Source: CAWJHE01 sp964614855
GTDB lineage: Bacteria > Chloroflexota > Anaerolineae > Anaerolineales > UBA4823
Assembly: GCA_964614855.1 (NCBI GenBank)
Contig: CAZTMX010000166.1
Coordinates: 1 to 6,249 of the forward strand
Length of the DNA: 6,249 bases
Direction: 5' to 3'
The translations under genes and the position numbers were made by a program. How positions within the stretch are numbered: the stretch's first letter is position 1; each line of letters starts with the position of its first letter. This document shows positions 1-4,735 of the stretch, one piece after another. The notes beneath the pieces were generated by a model. The model was not told where the DNA came from and ran no database searches. It saw only the letters and a program-made list of their open reading frames with translations.

Positions 1-228
1 CTGTTCAATGACCATATGAACCCCGGCGGGTGCCTTGTTGTCGGCGACCTGGCATTTCACCATGCTGCGGATGAAAATGCTCTCCGCCTTAAGATGGGAG
101 AGCATTGGGAACAAGAATACTTCTGGCTGGCTGATGAGGCAATCGCTGCCGTCACTGCTCGCGGCTTCAAAGCCAGTTTTAGAAAGATTTCTTCCTGTGC
201 AGGCGTCTTTAAATTCTCAGCCGAATAA
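1..228 (+). CDS. SAM-dependent methyltransferase, C-terminal fragment (YrrT-like)
   Basis: This is the last 75 codons of a gene whose start lies left of the window; the frame is open from base 1 and ends at TAA 226-228. The fragment begins LFNDHMNPGGCLVVGDLAF, which matches the motif near the end of class I methyltransferase Rossmann folds (a Pro-Gly-Gly turn, then a hydrophobic beta strand). It continues with an EYFWLADEAI segment and ends SCAGVFKFSAE. From memory, the WLADE and final S-C-A-G-V elements resemble the YrrT-type putative methyltransferases. The SAM-binding motif I is outside the window, so the substrate cannot be inferred. The internal ATG at 16 is not the start, because the reading frame and the homology continue upstream of it. 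The gene converges on the minus-strand gene ending at 246, with a 17-bp gap and no visible terminator. The family call is good; the subfamily is tentative. Confidence 0.8.
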   Translation: MFNDHMNPGGCLVVGDLAFHHAADENALRLKMGEHWEQEYFWLADEAIAAVTARGFKASFRKISSCAGVFKFSAE

Positions 229-245
229 AGCTCGTAAATTCAGGT

Positions 246-851
246 CTATTTCTTCGGCTTGGTTGAAGCCGATGCTTTCTTTTTGGGTTTTGCCTTCGAT
301 GTCGTTGTCTTTGGCTTGGCTGTTGTCTTCTTCTTTGGCTTTTTTGCAGTGCTGGATGTCTCTTCTTTTTTAGCGCTTGCTGAAGTCTTTGATTTTTTTG
401 TCGTCTTCTTGCCAGGCTTCTTCTTGCTAGTTACCTTTTCTTTTTCCTTGGCGGTGGCTTTTGGTTTTGTCTTGCGAGGTTTCTTGGGCGAAGCCGTCTC
501 TTTCTGCTTTTTTGTAAACGGAAGCAAGTTCGTCAATAAAGGTGCAATCAATTTGGCGATTGCTGGCGACATCTTAAAGGTCTTCTCTAATAGTTCTGCA
601 ATTTCACTGTCTGCAGTCGTTTTACCCCGTGTTACCGCAGCACTGGTAAGATCATGCAGCGCCCCCTTGCCTTTCAGGAACTCATCTACCGCTTTTTCCA
701 GGTCGCCTTCGGCATTTCCTGCCAGGGTCTTCAGACCCATGACTAAAAGATTGTCTTCGCCAACCTTTGATTGCTCTGATTTTGCTGCGCTTTCTTCCTC
801 ATAACCAGGCAACACCTGTGACAACAAATCGGATAATGATTTATCCTCCAT
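246..851 (-). CDS. Small helical protein with lysine-rich, histone H1-like C-terminal tail
   Basis: A 201-residue protein. The start is taken at ATG 851-849 because a GGAGG lies about 10 nt upstream on this strand; an in-frame ATG at 905 has no comparable site. Residues 1-112 are predicted to be mostly helical and acidic to neutral, ending in a hydrophobic stretch (AIAKLIAPLLTNLLPF, 97-112). Residues 114-201 are low complexity: about 40% lysine (36 of 88), with the rest mainly Thr, Ser, Ala and Pro in KKPKKKTTAKP-like strings. No cysteine, signal peptide or transmembrane helix is evident. Such tails occur in bacterial histone-H1-like and other nucleoid-associated proteins, so non-specific nucleic acid or polyanion binding is a reasonable inference. 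I do not recognise the N-terminal domain and assign no function. The gene is divergent from the broken ABC gene. The long plus-strand frame opposite the tail is a by-product of its composition. Confidence 0.85.
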   Translation of the reverse strand: MEDKSLSDLLSQVLPGYEEESAAKSEQSKVGEDNLLVMGLKTLAGNAEGDLEKAVDEFLKGKGALHDLTSAAVTRGKTTADSEIAELLEKTFKMSPAIAKLIAPLLTNLLPFTKKQKETASPKKPRKTKPKATAKEKEKVTSKKKPGKKTTKKSKTSASAKKEETSSTAKKPKKKTTAKPKTTTSKAKPKKKASASTKPKK

Positions 852-887
852 ATTGAGATTTCCTCCTTTTTCGTATTGGTATTTTAT

Positions 888-919
888 ATTATAGATCACA
901 TCCAATCAATTGTTGACAA
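888..919 (-). promoter_or_regulatory. Candidate promoter for the lysine-tail gene
   Basis: On the minus strand a perfect TATAAT lies at 893-888, about 37 nt before the ATG at 851. The best upstream box is TTGTCA at 919-914, but the 20-bp spacer is long, so the -35 assignment is weak. It overlaps the -35 of the opposing promoter. Confidence 0.4.
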
Positions 920-940
920 ACTTATCAATTTTGCTAAGAT
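913..940 (+). promoter_or_regulatory. Candidate sigma70-type promoter for the truncated ABC gene
   Basis: TTGACA at 913-918 is followed after 16 bp by TAAGAT at 935-940, with a TG extension at 932-933. The start codon is 36 nt downstream of the -10. An imperfect palindrome (TTGA...TCAA, 913-928) covers the -35 and part of the spacer and could be an operator, though it is weak. Confidence 0.5.
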
Positions 941-975
941 AATATAGATTGTGCATCTGCAAGGGAGCGTCGATT

Positions 976-1197
976 ATGACAGAACCTGTAATATCGGTAA
1001 GAGATTTTCGAAAAAAATATGACCGCTTTATGGCTGTCGACGGCATCAGTTTTGATGTCCAGCCCGGTGAAATTTTCGGATTGCTGGGCCCAAACGGCGC
1101 CGGAAAGACCAGCACCCTGGAGTGCCTGGAGGGTTGGCTGTCTTTCTCTTTAGTTGGGACAGCCGCAACACAAACCGGCGCGCCCATCCCGCTTTAG
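976..1197 (+). pseudogene. ABC transporter ATP-binding protein, truncated after Walker A
   Basis: The start is ATG 976, with AAGGGAG at 961-967 and an 8-nt spacer; the in-frame TTG at 949 precedes this site and is unlikely. Residues 1-53 are a textbook ABC-2-type ATPase N-terminus: an N-terminal beta strand (VISVRDFRKKY), then PGEIFGLLGPNGAGKTSTLE with Walker A GPNGAGKT at residues 38-45. Homology stops at about residue 53 (base 1134). The remaining 20 codons, up to TAG 1195-1197, have no ABC character. A working domain needs about 200 or more residues, and the Q-loop, signature, Walker B and H-loop are all missing, so this product cannot be a functional ATPase. The promoter and ribosome site look intact, so the damage may be recent or an assembly artefact. 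Intact relatives usually precede a membrane permease gene. Confidence 0.85.
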
Positions 1198-1247
1198 CAT
1201 TATTCGTCTTACTTCCTTCGTTGCTAGGAATCTTCCTATTTTCCTGA
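1134..1247 (+). pseudogene. Possible C-terminal remnant of a membrane protein
   Basis: From the point where ABC homology ends, another frame is open for 37 codons and stops at TGA 1245-1247. It reads LAVFLFSWDSRN, then a polar N-R-R-A-H-P stretch, then ALALFVLLPSLLGIFLFS. This is a hydrophobic segment, a short charged loop, and a Leu/Phe-rich transmembrane-like helix at the very end, as in the C-terminus of an integral membrane protein. It has no start codon with a ribosome site of its own. A plausible reading is that a deletion or chimeric join fused the ABC gene to the 3' end of a membrane gene, perhaps its permease partner. The stretch is short and hydrophobic frames arise by chance, so the call is tentative. 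Confidence 0.4.
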
Positions 1248-1256
1248 TCCTGCCAG

Positions 1257-1360
1257 GGCTAGCTGCCAGGGCTAATTAGTAAGACTGATCGTCCCGGCTG
1301 AAAGCCAAGGCAAACTGCCCCGGCTGATCGCCGCGGCTGATAGCCGCGGCTAATTGCCCA
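1257..1360. repeat. Tandem array of eight 13-bp units, seven with an internal mini-palindrome
   Basis: Units start at 1257, 1270, 1283, 1296, 1309, 1322, 1335 and 1348, exactly 13 bp apart. The consensus is close to GGCTGATNGCCNC. In seven of the eight, positions 1-3 are the reverse complement of positions 9-11 (GGC-N5-GCC). Changes compensate: unit 1283 has GAC...GTC, and unit 1309 pairs A with T at positions 4/8 where units 1296 and 1335 pair T with A. Unit 1270 is the exception. The array begins just after the membrane-protein fragment stops. It ends inside the DAK2-like gene, whose stop codon (1352-1350) lies in the last unit. Confidence 0.8.
1331..1349. terminator. GC-rich hairpin just after the DAK2-like stop codon
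   Basis: CCGCGGCT at 1331-1338 and AGCCGCGG at 1342-1349 form a perfect 8-bp stem with a 3-nt loop, directly downstream of the minus-strand TAG at 1352-1350. No T-run follows on that strand, so it is not a canonical intrinsic terminator, but it could still pause transcription or protect the 3' end. It is formed by three adjacent units of the 13-bp array, so it may simply reflect the repeat. Confidence 0.35.
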
Positions 1361-2159
1361 GCGCTTCCAGGAAGGATTGCACTACCAACTCGGTGGACTG
1401 CGTGCGGTAAGGGGAGCGCCCCATCCCGCTGCCAGCCATAAAAGCCTGGATCAGTGCCTGCAAGTTTCCCTGGCCGCTTTGCTTAGCCTTAAGATAAGCC
1501 ATTCCTGCCGCAAGCAAAGTTTGCAGGTTTAGACCACCCTGGCTGCTCGAACCGCTGCCNNNNNNNNNNNNNNNNNNNNNNNNNNNNNNNNNNNNNNNNN
1601 NNNNNNNNNNNNNNNNNNNNNNNNNNNNNNNNNNNNNNNNNNNNNNNNNNNNNNNNNNNGACGGCGCACCGCCAGCCATACCGCCCAACAGCGCGCTCAT
1701 CAGATCGCCGCCTGCATCGCTGCTGCCCTGCGACGGCGCACCGCCGGCCATGCCGCCCAACAGCGCGCTCATCAGATCGCTGCCTGCTGGTGGCTCAGGG
1801 CTCGCCTGACCGCCCTGGCTGCCGCCTATCAGGGTTTGCAGCAACTCCAAAGCACCGCGTTCATCTACCTTCCTGCCTTTAAATTCCGTTGCAGCGCGGT
1901 TCAAGTTTTCAGCATACTGCTTACCAGAACCGCTGGTGGCTTTGCGCGAAAGCGTCCTAGCTGCATATGCCAGGGCAGCGCTATCTGAGCTTCCCTTCTT
2001 CTTTTCCAGCGCCGAAGTAATGGTATGGAAGGTCTCAACCATATTCCTGCCGTGATCCTGGTTATAAACATCTGCCTGGTTCAGGTTTTGCTGGTTTTCC
2101 TCCAAGGACTGGGTTACCGTCTGGAAGATATTTACTAGATCTACATGGTTTTCCTGCAT
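1350..2159 (-). CDS. Degenerate DAK2/DhaL-like domain protein with repetitive Gly-rich tail (contains gap)
   Basis: The start is ATG 2159-2157 with an AAGGAAA-type site about 5-8 nt upstream; the stop is TAG 1352-1350. Residues 1-112 resemble the DAK2 (DhaL, dihydroxyacetone-kinase ADP-binding) fold: LNQADVYNQDHGRNM at 26-40 recalls the DhaL metal-binding D-x-D-H-G-x-N-M segment, and SGSGKQYAENLNRAA at 76-90 recalls the later Ser-Gly loop and helix. Only one of the DhaL metal aspartates aligns (D35); the others appear as Asn and Gln, so kinase activity is doubtful. A Gly/Ser-rich region with 24-residue repeats follows (DLMSALLGGMAGGAPSQ), then the 100-N gap, then a helical C-terminus (NLQTLLAAGMAYLKAKQ...). 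The frame is open on both sides of the gap, but true length and repeat number are unknown. I recall similar DAK2-annotated proteins in Anaerolineae; their role is unknown to me. Confidence 0.75.
   Translation of the reverse strand: MQENHVDLVNIFQTVTQSLEENQQNLNQADVYNQDHGRNMVETFHTITSALEKKKGSSDSAALAYAARTLSRKATSGSGKQYAENLNRAATEFKGRKVDERGALELLQTLIGGSQGGQASPEPPAGSDLMSALLGGMAGGAPSQGSSDAGGDLMSALLGGMAGGAPXXXXXXXXXXXXXXXXXXXXXXXXXXXXXXXXXXGSGSSSQGGLNLQTLLAAGMAYLKAKQSGQGNLQALIQAFMAGSGMGRSPYRTQSTELVVQSFLEALGN
1560..1659. other. Assembly gap, exactly 100 N
   Basis: One hundred consecutive Ns, the usual placeholder for a scaffold gap of unknown size. The right edge abuts a copy of a 72-bp repeat within the DAK2-like gene, so unresolved extra copies are the likely reason for the gap. 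Confidence 0.98.
1660..1787. repeat. 72-bp (24-residue) tandem repeat within the DAK2-like gene
   Basis: The copies begin at 1660 and 1732. They match at 53 of 56 bases before the second diverges near 1787. On the minus strand they encode G-(G/S)-DLMSALLGGMAGGAP followed by SQGSSDA. The three differences give two silent changes and one Gly/Ser change, which suggests selection on the protein. Copy number is uncertain because the assembly gap directly abuts the array. Confidence 0.9.
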
Positions 2160-2233
2160 CCGAAATTTCCTTTCCCTATGGTTCTCACCTGTCCCATGAT
2201 GCGGGTCTCAATAGTGAGCTTGTTGATTTCCCG

Positions 2234-2239
2234 AGTATA
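2234..2239 (-). promoter_or_regulatory. Candidate -10 box for the DAK2-like gene
   Basis: TATACT on the minus strand at 2239-2234, about 75 nt upstream of the ATG at 2159. No convincing -35 is seen; the best is TTCAAC at a 17-bp spacing. Weak support. Confidence 0.3.
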
Positions 2240-2271
2240 CATCAATCTGGCAAATAGTTGAACAATATCTT

Positions 2272-2288
2272 CATATTTCGAAAATATG
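2272..2288. promoter_or_regulatory. Palindromic operator candidate, upstream of the -35
   Basis: CATATTT-CGA-AAATATG is a perfect 7-bp inverted repeat around a 3-nt centre. It ends 5 bp before the TTGACA box of the ArsR-type regulator gene. AT-rich palindromes of this kind are typical operators for dimeric winged-helix repressors, so autoregulation is a reasonable inference. It also lies between the two divergent genes. Confidence 0.5.
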
Positions 2289-2293
2289 GCTGG

Positions 2294-2321
2294 TTGACAA
2301 AATAGTAAATCTAGTGATAAT
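2294..2321 (+). promoter_or_regulatory. Sigma70-type promoter of the ArsR-DUF2087 operon
   Basis: Perfect TTGACA at 2294-2299, a 16-bp spacer, and GATAAT at 2316-2321 (5 of 6 matches to TATAAT). The predicted transcription start near 2328 leaves a leader of about 40 nt before the ATG. This is the best promoter in the window. Confidence 0.7.
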
Positions 2322-2325
2322 AAAC

Positions 2326-2341
2326 TTAGATAATCATCTAA
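2326..2341. promoter_or_regulatory. Second palindromic operator candidate, at the transcription start
   Basis: TTAGAT-AATC-ATCTAA is a perfect 6-bp inverted repeat with a 4-nt centre, placed over the predicted transcription start just after the -10. Its position would suit a repressor. Its half-site differs from that of the palindrome at 2272-2288, so the two may not be bound by the same protein. Confidence 0.45.
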
Positions 2342-2367
2342 TTAGACAGAGATAAGTGGAGAGCATA

Positions 2368-2991
2368 ATGTCGGATTATGAATTAGAACATTTACTGTAT
2401 CTGCTCAAGGCGTTAGCAGATAAAAGTCGCTTACGGGTGCTGAATCAATTGGCAAATGGCGAAATGACTGTCGGTTCACTGGCAACCAATATCGGCTTGA
2501 GTGAACCAACTATTTCGCACCACCTGGCTCGCTTGCGGGAAGCCGGGCTGGTAAACCTGCGTATGGCAGGCACCCAGCGTTTTTACATCATCAACGCTGA
2601 CGGTCTGGAAAAATTTAAACAACTTGCCGCCCAAATTGAGAATGTCAAGCTTTACACAGCTGTTGAAGAAATCAAGATGAGTGCAATCAACCTTTCTGGG
2701 TGGGATGAACGAGAGCAGCAGGTGTTGCAAAAATTCCTGGATAATGGAAAGCTGACGCGCTTGCCGGCAAAACGAAAGAAAATGGCTGTTATCTTACGCT
2801 GGTTGGCATCTTTGTTTCAACCCGGAAAGGTCTACAGCGAGAGCGAAGTCAATGACATCCTAAAGCAGGTGTACGAAACCGATTATGTCAGTCTGCGGCG
2901 TTACCTGATAGACTTCGGTTTCATGCGCCGCGAGAACAAGGGGAAAACCTACTGGCTGTCTACGGATAACCCGGATATGCCAGGAGGATAG
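2368..2991 (+). CDS. ArsR-family winged-helix regulator with C-terminal DUF2087 domain
   Basis: A 207-residue cytoplasmic DNA-binding protein. The start is ATG 2368, with GGAG at 2358-2361 and a 6-nt spacer; the in-frame GTG at 2356 overlaps that site and is less likely. Residues 5-80 are an ArsR-type winged helix: LLKALADKSRLRVLNQLANG (12-31), then the recognition helix region SEPTISHHLARLREAGLV (45-62) and the wing RMAGTQRFYII. Residues ~112-197 match DUF2087: KLTRLPAKRKKMAVILRWLA, a YSESEVNDIL element, then SLRRYLIDFGFMRRE and YWLS. There is no cysteine anywhere, so classical thiolate metal sensing of the ArsR/SmtB kind is excluded; the ligand is unknown. The gene is first in an operon with the DUF5655 gene 3 bp downstream, has a strong promoter, and two palindromes nearby suggest autoregulation. 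Confidence 0.92.
   Translation: MSDYELEHLLYLLKALADKSRLRVLNQLANGEMTVGSLATNIGLSEPTISHHLARLREAGLVNLRMAGTQRFYIINADGLEKFKQLAAQIENVKLYTAVEEIKMSAINLSGWDEREQQVLQKFLDNGKLTRLPAKRKKMAVILRWLASLFQPGKVYSESEVNDILKQVYETDYVSLRRYLIDFGFMRRENKGKTYWLSTDNPDMPGG
2982..2987 (+). promoter_or_regulatory. Ribosome binding site of the DUF5655 gene, inside the regulator gene
   Basis: AGGAGG, 7 nt before ATG 2995 and inside the last codons of the regulator gene (which ends TAG 2989-2991). The arrangement suggests translational coupling of the two genes. Confidence 0.85.
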
Positions 2992-2994
2992 GCA

Positions 2995-3360
2995 ATGTCT
3001 ATTCCATCGCTGGAGAATATTTTTGAAAATTATCCTGAATCACAGGCAATATTCAATCATCTTTTGCAGATCATCCAGAGAACAGGCGAGACTACTTTAA
3101 AAGTCAATAAGAGCCAGGTTGCCTTTGTCCGCCGTAATCCTTTTGCCTGGGCCTGGGTTCCGGCACGATATCTGCGCTCAAAAAGTGCACCGCTTGTATT
3201 GTCCATCGCCTTCCACAAAAAAGATGCGTCCCTTCGCTGGAAGGAAATCGTTGAACCCAATCCCGGACGCTTTATGCACCACCTTGAATTATAGTCAACA
3301 GAAGAGATTGATGACCAGGTACAGCAATGGATAAAATCCGCCTGGGATGATGCCGGTTGA
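2995..3360 (+). pseudogene. DUF5655-type protein gene with in-frame amber codon
   Basis: From ATG 2995 the frame encodes 99 residues, then TAG at 3292-3294. The same frame stays open for 21 more codons (STEEIDDQVQQWIKSAWDDAG) to TGA 3358-3360. The first part fits the DUF5655 family as I recall it: TLKVNKSQVAFVRRNPFAWAW (35-55), APLVLSIAF (65-73) and WKEIVEPNPGRFMHHLEL (82-99). Family members typically continue past HHLEL with an acidic 'dDlDdev..Wl..A' helix of about 20 residues, which is what follows the TAG. The amber codon thus splits an otherwise intact ~120-residue gene and lies one base change from a Tyr, Gln or Lys codon. A nonsense mutation, a base-calling error or readthrough are all possible. 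TAG also ends three other genes here, so general recoding is unlikely. Function is unknown; the gene is cotranscribed with the regulator. If the stop is real, the product is 2995-3294. Confidence 0.8.
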
Positions 3361-3377
3361 CAAAAAACAACTATAAT
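3357..3377 (+). promoter_or_regulatory. Promoter-like element upstream of the zinc-ribbon gene
   Basis: TTGACA at 3357-3362 and a perfect TATAAT at 3372-3377 lie only 9 bp apart, too close to serve as one sigma70 promoter. The TATAAT may work with an unrecognised -35. It lies about 80 nt before the TTG start. The TTGACA overlaps the TGA that ends the extended DUF5655 frame. Confidence 0.4.
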
Positions 3378-3445
3378 AAACACAACAAAATGCGTTCATA
3401 GTTAATCAATTCAATTACCTGTGGACAGAGAAATCATTGAATTTC

Positions 3446-3451
3446 AGGAGG
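3446..3451 (+). promoter_or_regulatory. Ribosome binding site that fixes a TTG start
   Basis: A perfect AGGAGG is followed after 6 nt by TTG 3458-3460. The alternative in-frame TTG at 3437 lies upstream of this site, so translation should begin at 3458. Confidence 0.85.
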
Positions 3452-3457
3452 TATTCC

Positions 3458-4699
3458 TTGGCTACAATCGAAATAACCTGCTCCTTTTGTGGGACAAAAC
3501 TAAGCAGTGGCGCTGAGACATGCGACATGTGCGGCGCTCCAGTTGAGACACCTCTCCACCAGGATTTCCCTACCCCAGTAAGTGAAGATGAACTACCTGA
3601 CCTGGAAAAATCCTTTTTCGAGAATAACGAGTTCACAGAAACGCACTCAGAGTGGAAACCAGAGCCCATATCTCAGCCAGAGTGGAAACCAGAGACTATC
3701 TCTCAGCCGCTTCCCCAAGCAACAATCCCACCGATCCCTGCCTATGTACCGCCCCTTCCAGAAGAACCCAAGAAGAAGACTACACCGCTTTGGCTGATCA
3801 TCCTCTTAGCGCTTCTTGCGCTCTGCCTGGTTGGCGGGTGCCTGCTTGCCGTCCTTGGAGGGGCGATCTTTCGCATCGCCAGAAGCAGTGATACGCCGGC
3901 AGAGGTTGTTTTTCCAGCGCAGGTTACCGTCGCAGTCACTGAAGAATGGATCCCACCCGCAACTGCCACCTTTATGCCTATCCCCACAGAAGAGCCAGCC
4001 CTCACAGAGCTCCCCCAGTTTGAGGGCAGCGAATATTTCGCCGACGGGGTGCGCTTAACCCTGGATCCAGCACTCGCACAAGATATCAACAGCGAAATCC
4101 TGCCTGCCGTAACCGGCAATAACCTGCCAGAGTGGGAGTGGATGCCGGAGGTTATCCAAATCGACCTTTCAGATTATGCGGTCCCTGGGGAGACCTTTCA
4201 CCAGCCTAAAATTTTGGTCTTTCCAACCGCCGAGTACGCCAGTCAGAGCCCTGCAGCTGCTGGGATTATTGACGGTCTGCGCACCTTGCTGCAAGAAAAA
4301 CCCGCAGCCCCGCAAGACTCACTGCCGTTTTTGCCTATCTGGAATGCCGCCCAGGTGATGCAGGCTAACGTGCAATACCTGGATTTTCAAAATGGCTCTG
4401 GGGTCAGGTTCCTGACACAGTATGGACAGGATATTTCACCGATAAACAATTATTCGCTTTTCTACACCTTTCAGGGTCTCACCTCCGACGAGAGGTTTTA
4501 TATCGCCGCCATCTTGCCCACCACAAATCCGGCGCTGCCCGACCCAGAAACCATCCAGCTAGACCAGGCTTTCATCGATAACTATACAACCTACATTCAA
4601 GAGATGGAACACGGCCTTAGCATGCTGCCGCCAGACAGCTTTTCCCCCAACCTGGAGCTACTGGACAGGCTGATTGAAAGTATCTCGATCGAGCGTTAA
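3458..4699 (+). CDS. Zinc-ribbon, single-pass membrane protein of unknown function
   Basis: A 413-residue protein starting at TTG 3458, chosen by the AGGAGG just upstream, and ending at TAA. Residues 6-28 (ITCSFCGTKLSSG...CDMCGAP) form a zinc ribbon with Cys8, Cys11, Cys22 and Cys25 (C-x2-C-x10-C-x2-C). An acidic, then Pro-rich linker follows (30-104), containing a 10-residue direct repeat EWKPE-x-ISQP at 65-84. KKK at 105-107 precedes one transmembrane helix (about 111-137, LWLIILLALLALCLVGGCLL), predicting the zinc ribbon inside and the C-terminus outside. The exported part starts with a Thr/Pro-rich stalk (about 145-190) and a globular region of roughly 220 residues that I do not recognise. 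It has no cysteine and no obvious catalytic motif. It may sense or bind something at the envelope, but that is inference. The gene converges on the next one with a 36-bp gap and no visible terminator. Confidence 0.88.
   Translation: MATIEITCSFCGTKLSSGAETCDMCGAPVETPLHQDFPTPVSEDELPDLEKSFFENNEFTETHSEWKPEPISQPEWKPETISQPLPQATIPPIPAYVPPLPEEPKKKTTPLWLIILLALLALCLVGGCLLAVLGGAIFRIARSSDTPAEVVFPAQVTVAVTEEWIPPATATFMPIPTEEPALTELPQFEGSEYFADGVRLTLDPALAQDINSEILPAVTGNNLPEWEWMPEVIQIDLSDYAVPGETFHQPKILVFPTAEYASQSPAAAGIIDGLRTLLQEKPAAPQDSLPFLPIWNAAQVMQANVQYLDFQNGSGVRFLTQYGQDISPINNYSLFYTFQGLTSDERFYIAAILPTTNPALPDPETIQLDQAFIDNYTTYIQEMEHGLSMLPPDSFSPNLELLDRLIESISIER
3650..3709 (+). repeat. 30-bp direct repeat encoding EWKPE(P/T)ISQP twice
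   Basis: Two adjacent, in-frame 30-bp units (3650-3679 and 3680-3709) lie in the cytoplasmic linker of the zinc-ribbon protein. They differ at a few bases and one residue (Pro/Thr). This is a simple tandem duplication. Confidence 0.85.
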
Positions 4700-4735
4700 G
4701 AGACAGCGCAACTGACAAACCCAACAGCAAGCAGT

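Noticed and set aside
259..804. Long plus-strand frame encoding a Phe/Val/Leu-rich 181-residue 'membrane protein'
   Set aside because: It is the complement of the lysine-rich tail gene: Lys codons read as Phe/Leu on the other strand. It has no ribosome site, while the minus-strand gene has a good one.
906..1187. Minus-strand 93-residue frame opposite the ABC fragment
   Set aside because: It is the mirror of a clear Walker A-containing gene start and has no family features of its own.
1257..1360. CRISPR array
   Set aside because: The units are contiguous 13-mers with no 25-40 bp unique spacers, and no cas genes are in the window.
3292..3294. Genome-wide recoding of TAG as an amino acid
   Set aside because: TAG also serves as the ordinary stop of the lysine-tail gene, the DAK2-like gene, the regulator and the LysM/M23 gene, with no homologous extension noticed after any of them.
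4700..4735. Bidirectional terminator between the two convergent genes
   Set aside because: No stem-loop with a flanking T-run could be found in the 36 bp.
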